Assembly (NCBI GenBank): GCA_032433765.1 | Contig: JAVIAB010000059.1 | Location: 60,353,582-60,417,581, forward strand | Reading direction: 5' to 3' | Origin: Megaustenia siamemsis | Taxonomy: Eukaryota > Mollusca > Gastropoda > Stylommatophora > Ariophantidae | DNA length: 64,000 nt | Shown: one piece after another, positions 58,055 through 64,000 of the stretch | Layout: each line of letters starts with the position of its first letter | How positions within the stretch are numbered: position 1 is the stretch's first letter | Notes under the pieces: model-generated | What the model saw: only the letters and a program-made list of their open reading frames with translations | Database searches by the model: none | What the model was told of the DNA's origin: nothing | Position numbers and translations under genes: made by a program

Positions 58055-58165
58055 CATTAGTTGTGTGTGTGTGTGTTTTTTTGTTTGTTCCTGCTGAAGG
58101 CCTATTGGGCCGAAACGTCGTTTAGTCTGTGTCGTCCACTTATCACGTAAAGCTTCTAACATACC
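58055..58165. repeat. Dispersed repeat with GGCCGAAACGTCG, copy 1
   Basis: ctgctgaaggcctattgggc/cgaaacgtcg followed by tatcacgtaaagcttctaac. The inverted counterpart is at 63690-63800 (gctttacgtgctaagggaca..cgacgtttcggcc). Class unknown. Confidence 0.55.
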
Positions 58166-58282
58166 ATTTTTTTGTATTTTTTTCATTTTTCTTCATGTTC
58201 AGCTTTACAGCAGCTTCGCATTTCTATGCATTCATTTGCATTTCTTTGCCTTAACCCCTAATTGTTCCTGCCTGAATCTACC

Positions 58283-58283
58283 A

Positions 58284-58352
<69 letters not shown>
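58283..58352. repeat. (CT)n(AT)n compound microsatellite
   Basis: CT run followed directly by an AT run, 300 bp upstream of the LRR-E signal exon. Confidence 0.95.
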
Positions 58353-58354
<2 letters not shown>

Positions 58355-58624
58355 TTCTATACATTTGTATTTCAGTATATTTACCTCAAATAAAATCTCT
58401 CTCACGGACACACACACACACACTCTCTCTGTCTCTTTATACATAGGGATGTATCTATAGGTATCAATATGTATCTATATGTATCTGTCTCAGTTCAAAT
58501 TATGCATGGGATCCATTTGTTTAGAATTAAGATATCACTTTCACTTTAAAATAAGAAACGCCTTTAAAAAATCCTCAAAGACAAGCAATACAACTGAATA
58601 TTTGTTGTTTTTTTATTTCCCAAG

Positions 58625-58707
58625 ATCAAATTATGAGCTACATATTTCAATTGATGTTTCTTGGATTGATGACTCCCCTTGTATTGACAGATGATTGCCC
58701 ATATCAG
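58625..58707 (+). CDS. LRR-E exon 2: signal peptide
   Basis: Coding part 58633-58707: 25 codons, MSYIFQLMFLGLMTPLVLT then DDCPYQ, donor gtaaac. Acceptor ttttttatttcccaag, shared with LRR-B. Confidence 0.82.
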
Positions 58708-59224
58708 GTAAACTGGATAAAGACATATTCGTTATAGATGTTAATGATAGTAAACGTTTTATATAGAAATAAATATTTTTTATATAAATGGTATGTCATT
58801 TATATGTTTTATATAAAGAAATATATCTGATCATCATAAATAACCTCAACTATATTGACAAGTGTTATGGACCTTTAGCTTTCGACACTCTGAGGAAGGA
58901 GTTATAACTCCGTGGGTCATAACTCCAAGACGTCAGTCTCTTATTGAATTCTGGATCAAAAACTTGCTAATCGTCCCCACAGACTAAATGATTACATCAT
59001 ACCACAAGCCTCTCACGATTGAAACTTTATACAAATCAAAATGTCCTGGTCAATTCTCATGTCCCCATCTATACGTTACTATCTTTCACAACCTGACCTT
59101 GCTTGATAGAAGTGGTAGATGTCTTCATCGTAGTGCTGTTAAATTGAACTAGATTAATACACTTAGATCTCACTTATTTTCATGGGCATGACGTGAATTA
59201 TTCTCAAGATAGCTCAACATTACA

Positions 59225-59400
59225 CTTTTACATCATTTACACACACACACACTAATAATTACACAGTATTGCAGTATTTTGTTGTTATCATTGTTCGGGG
59301 CCGCGATAGCTCAGCATTACACTTTTACATCATTTACACACACACACACACAAATAATATAACATTATTGCAATATTTTGTTGTTATCATTATTTAGAGT
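59225..59400. repeat. ~95-bp tandem duplication carrying a SINE I head
   Basis: cattacacttttacatcatt..ttgttgttatcattgttcgg occurs twice. The first copy ends in gggccgcgatagctcag, the first bases of SINE I, before the second copy begins; the complete SINE follows the second copy. Confidence 0.8.
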
Positions 59401-59403
59401 CGG

Positions 59404-59657
59404 GGGCCGCGATAGCTCAGTGGTTAGTGAACTGGACTACAAAGGACAAGAGGTAGGGTTCGATCCCAACCGGCGGCTTCCGGGTTCACCCAGCCTTATA
59501 TGGGTACCGAATGTTTTTCTGGGAAAGTAAAGCGGTATTGGCGTAATACCGACCACATTACCCCAAAAATCATGTGCTGAAGGTATGTAAAATGTATGGT
59601 CACTAACACCATATTCCCTATGCGCCACTTGGCGTGACGCGGTCTCTTTACTACTTT
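59404..59657 (+). mobile_element. SINE I, full length
   Basis: gggccgcgatagctcagtgg.., B box GGTTCGATCCC, body to cttggcgtgacgcggtctct. Confidence 0.85.
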
Positions 59658-59875
59658 TTTTTATTATTTTGTGTCAGTTTTTTTTTGTGTTTTTTTTTCC
59701 TAAACATCCAATCAGACATTGATGCATGTTCTCAAATGTACACATTTAAAACAGTCGCAGACATCAGTTTTTACGATATTTTTCCAGACATATTGTATGT
59801 AGATAACATGACAGAGAGATGATGAACTGTGAAGGAGATTGAACGGACGGATAGTTAAATGAATGAATGAATCAT

Positions 59876-60216
59876 CATCATGAAGTACCGGGCCTGCTTG
59901 CGTAGATGATAATGTCTCTCCACAACTTTCAATCTCGACAGTAATGTATCATTTCTGTTGTTGACCTTCTGCCAAGCCATTCTCTTAAGCTGTCTGGTAT
60001 CTTTTCTCTTTGTCTCTATCTCTTCGTCCCTCAATTTTTCCAGTCGTTACAATATATTCCAGTTGTTCTCTTCTCATTACATGGCCAAAAAATGGTGATT
60101 GTTTCTTCCTAATATTGGAAATTAGCTCTCTTTTTGCTTTGACCTCTTTCAGAACATTTTCATTACTCTTCTTAGCTAACCATGGTATTCTCAACATTCT
60201 TCTGTAAAACTACATT
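59876..60216 (-). mobile_element. RTE1 3' fragment
   Basis: Minus strand: MLRIPWLAKKSNENVLKEVK, RKKQSPFFGHVMRREQLEYI; tail atcatcatgaagtaccgggc at the left. Confidence 0.83.
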
Positions 60217-60290
60217 TCTACTGACTCAAGTGATCAATGGATGAATAGATGGATAGAAAGATATATAGCTGACAATTTTCTCATCTACAG

Positions 60291-60398
60291 GAATGCGGCT
60301 GTTTTGGAACAGAAATCCAATGCGATGATCGAGATCTCAAAGCGATGCCACAGAAGATCTTTAACAATGGCCCGAATTTAGCATCGCTAAACTTGGAA
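60291..60398 (+). CDS. LRR-E exon 3: LRRNT cap
   Basis: 108 bp, phase 0, acceptor tcatctacag, donor gttagt. Encodes ECGCFGTEIQCDDRDLKAMP.. ending LASLNLE. The LRR exon of this gene must lie beyond position 64000; intron 3 already exceeds 3.6 kb. Confidence 0.83.
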
Positions 60399-60483
60399 GT
60401 TAGTTTCTTGATTGTGTACATAAGTGACCCTAATTTAAAATGTTCTTTTACCTATCTGGCATCTTCCAAATATTATAACCACT

Positions 60484-61198
60484 CATCATCATCAAGTACC
60501 GGGCCTGCTGACGTAGGTGATCATGTCTCTCAACAATTTTGAATCTCGACAGTTATTTTTCATTTCTATTGTTGACCTTCTGCCAAGCCATTCTCTAAAG
60601 CTGTCTGGTATTTTTTCTCTTTGCTTCCCTCTATCTCTTCGTCCGTCAATTTTTCCAGTTGTTACAATATATTCCAGTTGTTCTCTTCTCATTACATAGC
60701 CAAAAAATGATGACTGTTTCTTCCTAATATTGGAAATTAGATCTCTTTTTGCTTTGAACTCTTTCAGAACATTACTCTTCTTAGCTGTGCGTGGTATTCT
60801 CAACATTCTTCTGTAAAACCACATTTCTACAGACTCCAGTAATTTTATTGTCTGTTTGTCCTATTGTCCATGATGCACATCCATATGTTAATACTGGCTT
60901 TACATAACATTTAAGAACTCGTTTTCTTGTTTCTATTGTCAAGAATGGATTGCATAGTATCTTCCTCATTTTTTGGAAAGCTACTTTTGCCTGAGCCATT
61001 CTGCATCTCACCTCTCTTGTACATCTTCCGTCTGAAGTTAACAACGTTTCAAAATATTTAGATTCATTTACCTGTTTCAATATTATTCCACGTGTCTTTA
61101 TTTTGCACTGAGTGATGTTTTTTTTTTTTGTTACCATTACTTCTGTCTTTTTGCTATTATGGCTGAGTCCTTTATTTTTGCTTTCTATAACTATAATA
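60484..61198 (-). mobile_element. RTE1 fragment, well preserved
   Basis: A long minus-strand frame (61353-60781) covers the thumb: ESKNKGLSHNSKKTEVMVTK, GIILKQVNESKYFETLLTSD, VLKCYVKPVLTYGCASWTIG, continued by MWFYRRMLRIPRTAKKSN.. to the TTGATGATGATGA tail. Only one or two frame breaks. Confidence 0.85.
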
Positions 61199-61229
61199 TT
61201 ATAACCACTACCGAGATGAAATGACAAGA

Positions 61230-61585
61230 AATAGCCTGAGACAAGATGAGAAATGAAGAACTGTAAAAAGAAGTTGGGAATAACTCCCATCATAGAATAC
61301 ATAAAGAACAACAGATAAACTGGTTTCGCCACGTGCTGAGACAGAAAGACCAAAACATATCACAACGTGCATTTAATAAACGCTGCGAGAACACCAGACT
61401 CAAGGGGTGACCAAGAAAATAGATGAATTGATGAAATATTGCAAACATAAGGAAACATAAGAGAAGCAGTGTCCAAAGAAAAACAAACAGACCGCAAAAT
61501 CCTCTTCTCGTCCCTGGAAAGCAAATGAGGAAGGACAGAAGAAAAGCAAAATAAGAAAAAGAAGTTATCTTTCAACACGTGTTAA
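61230..61585 (+). mobile_element. Non-LTR retrotransposon scrap
   Basis: INWFRHVLRQKDQNISQRAF-like codons (agataaactggtttcgccac..) and RKHKRSSVQRKTNRPQNPLL-like text; weak C-terminal RT similarity. Confidence 0.4.
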
Positions 61586-61689
61586 TATTAAGGTAATGCA
61601 ATTGTTAATTTTTAACAATAATGGCTACGGTTGTGGTTATCAATGTTCTTAATTAATATTTCTTTAATAAACTAAGTTTACTTTTAGTT

Positions 61690-62090
61690 TAGTTTAGTCG
61701 ACATGTCATCCTCATGTCACATCGGACAAGTCCATAAATGTTCAGATATCTTCCGCAGTATATCCCTTAACACGTAGAGACACCGATGTTGTGTTTCTTG
61801 ATAAGCCTCTTTGAATTTCTGTGTTTAAAGCACGTGTCCGGGATCACCAACCCTGACAAGATATTCGTGCAGTCATTTCATAGTTTCGGATTCAGTGTAA
61901 TTTTCTTTTCTTTTTTTTTAATTTGATTTTCAGTCAGTTTCCCTGAGGTCATTCATAATTTCAGTGTAGTCCATTGCCCTGCCGTAGTCAACATCAGCCA
62001 AGCTGGCACGTGTGCCAGCACGCCGAGCATCTACTGTGCCAGCGTACCAGGGCACAAAAGTGAGCAGACCATTTTTAGCATTTCCAAGAG
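61690..62090 (-). mobile_element. Diverged LINE-H-like fragment
   Basis: Minus strand peptides RAGTRASLADVDYGRAMDYT and QHRCLYVLRDILRKI recall the region after the LINE-H RNase H motif; strongly decayed. Confidence 0.4.
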
Positions 62091-62204
62091 ACGACTATAA
62101 ACATTGTCCTTGAGCCCAGCCAGTCGAGACATTCCTGAGCATAATCACTGAGTAAAAATAAAACACATTTGTGTATATGGCTGTGCCTCACGTAGCGCTA
62201 ATCC

Positions 62205-62760
62205 TTTTCTAACCGCCATATATTTCATGGATATCAAAAGCAAGAGGGGCTTTTGTTGCACTGGGAAACATATGGAAATCCAAAGAAATTAGGTTAAATA
62301 AAAAAATAAAAATTTTAAACTCTAATGTTAAGTCGGTCCTATTATATGGCTGTGAAACATTGAGAACAAGAAAATTGACAATCACGAAGATACACATTTC
62401 CATTAATGGATGCTTACGCAGAATAAAAGGATGGAAATGGCAGGACAAAATCACTAACATAGAATTATGGAAATGTACCAGTCAAATACCAGTGGATAAA
62501 GAGATACAGCGAAGACGATGGCGCTGGATAGGACACACACTGCGGAAGTCAAATGAGAGTGTTACACAGCAGGCCCTTTTCGGAATCCCCAGAGGAAAAG
62601 ACAAAGAGGAAGACCAAGAAATTCTTGTAGAAGACAGATAGAAACAGAGATGAAGATGATGGGGAAGACATGGAGTGATCTTAAAAGAATGACAAGAAAC
62701 AGAACGACTTGGAAAGTGTTTGTTGAAGACATATGCTCCACAGGGGACTTCCGGTTTCAA
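62205..62760 (+). mobile_element. LINE-N 3' fragment
   Basis: SKARGAFVALGNIWKSKEIR, CLRRIKGWKWQDKITNIELW, KEIQRRRWRWIGHTLRKSNE, then to the family 3' end (ggaaagtgtttgttgaagac..ctccacaggg). Confidence 0.82.
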
Positions 62761-62999
62761 GATGGCGCGGTCATGTTTGCGTCAACGTTCACTGTTACGT
62801 ATTTTGTGCCGGAAAGATTGTTAATTCTATCTTTCCAATGCAGATCAGTGTATAGATAAAAAGTTCCACTGTTGGGAACTTCCCCGGTGAAGCGGAGTAC
62901 ATGCATGTGATCTGAAATCCTCTACAGTGTGCGTGATAGTGTGTTCTGTGTGATTGCAATTCAATATACGTCATCGTTGGAATACCGGTCAATATGACG

Positions 63000-63405
63000 G
63001 TTAGGCGTCAGGAACTTAATTATTGTATCTGAAAAGTGTTCCTTGTTGCAGTTTCCGCATATTCCAAGTCCGGCTTGCTGCAGGAGCTACTGAGTTAAGT
63101 GCTCTGTGCACACCGTGAGCTGTGTGTATCATCCGTGTTGATCATGTTTCGATATTCCAATGGTTTACGATGAATGCTGATATCGTATGACAGGGAACAG
63201 CTGGCTGTGTTCACTTTCTGTGCAGTTTCGGCTTATGTCTTTTGGCGTGTGCTGAGACTGCTATGATGCTACAGCTACCTTTCTTTGTTTTGGAGATGAG
63301 TTAGTAATTCGGATGATTCCACTGGCACGGACGGTTGAGCAATTATGGATTTTAATTCGTTTGCAGTGATACCGGGGCTTTCCATAACCAAATAACCAAA
63401 TATGC
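63000..63405 (-). mobile_element. Dispersed repeat R, copy 4
   Basis: Inverted match to copy 1 (cacaccgtgagctgtgtgta, ggaacagctggctgtgttca, cattatggattttaattcgt-like). It is embedded in LINE-N sequence: tgctccacaggg, the LINE-N 3' text, appears on both sides (62728 and 63402), so R or a larger unit inserted there with a ~12-bp duplication. Confidence 0.6.
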
Positions 63406-63689
63406 TCCACAGGGAGCTGAAAGGTAGAAGAGATATATTTCATGCTTAAACACTTAGCTGTCAGTCCGAGAGCACCTCTGTCTTCCTACACATTTCTACC
63501 TCCAACTTCACCCATAAAAGCCCACTAGTTTTGCCGGTGTCTAATAACAGACCCATCTGTGTAAACGATTGCGTTAATCTCAAAGGAGTTTCGTAAATAC
63601 AAGTTTTCATTTCTGGTAAAGATGTAAAAGCATCAAGATGCACCAAGATACGTAAAGATGCGTAGCCGCTGTAAAGCTGATGATAATGG

Positions 63690-63800
63690 CAATTTATAAA
63701 AAGCAAAAAAAATGGTATAATGCCAGCTTTACGTGCTAAGGGACAAAACAAAAGTCGACGTTTCGGCCAAGTAGGCCTTCTGGAACAACAAACAACAACA
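63690..63800. repeat. Dispersed repeat with GGCCGAAACGTCG, copy 2 (inverted)
   Basis: gtcgacgtttcggccaagta ggccttctg, the reverse of the 58.1-kb copy. Confidence 0.55.
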
Positions 63801-64000
63801 CACAAAAATATATATAAGGATATGTACAAATTGAAGTACTAGTGTAAACACATAAGATTGGCATCTTCAAATCTGCCTCAACGATCAAGTAGTTTTGATA
63901 TTGTATCACGTATTGAGCATATGGTGTACATATGTTATTTGTTTTTAGTGACATATTAATTGCATGGATATTGAACAGAAACGACGTTGGGAAACGTATG

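Overview
The window reads as AT-rich nuclear DNA of an invertebrate animal. Genes are split by GT..AG introns. There are four tRNA-derived SINE families, several non-LTR retrotransposon families (three of them ending in ATGATG tails, as RTE-clade elements do), a mariner-type transposon, and many micro- and minisatellites. The retrotransposon peptides look like those common in molluscs, so a gastropod or other lophotrochozoan is my best guess; the sequence does not prove it.

The main content is a tandem family of five related genes, here called LRR-A to LRR-E, encoding secreted leucine-rich-repeat proteins. Each is built as a ~63-nt non-coding leader exon, a signal-peptide exon (25-26 codons), an LRRNT cysteine-cap exon (exactly 36 codons) and one long exon of about 426 codons with 16-17 LRRs and an LRRCT cap. 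All coding introns are phase 0. LRR-A (11721 to 5190) and LRR-B (26462 to 15043) lie on the minus strand; LRR-C (31016-36892), LRR-D (42555-52639) and LRR-E (from about 56935, running off the right edge) lie on the plus strand, so the A/B and C/D/E groups diverge from about 26.5-31 kb. All five carry the upstream motif TTGAAAACCCCTG (or a one- to two-base variant) about 45-62 bp before the leader exon. A and C look intact. B has a premature stop and a weak leader donor, and D has a one-base deletion; both lesions fall near the C-terminus. E is cut by the window edge. The proteins have no visible membrane anchor. A recognition or immune role is inference only.

Left of LRR-A, at 2811-3732 (minus), is a frameshifted fragment of an unrecognised extracellular protein with two copies of a cysteine-rich module. 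At 41018-42393 is an apparently intact mariner-like element with 86-bp terminal inverted repeats and a 348-residue transposase; a 420-bp internally deleted cousin lies at 45502-45921.

Nearly all the rest is repeat DNA: truncated retrotransposons (called RTE1, RTE2, RTE3, LINE-N, LINE-H and LINE-W here), SINE I-IV, two further dispersed repeats (R and U), and satellites with periods of 4, 14, 15, 30, 34/36, 47, 68 and 135 bp, most of them inside LRR-gene introns.
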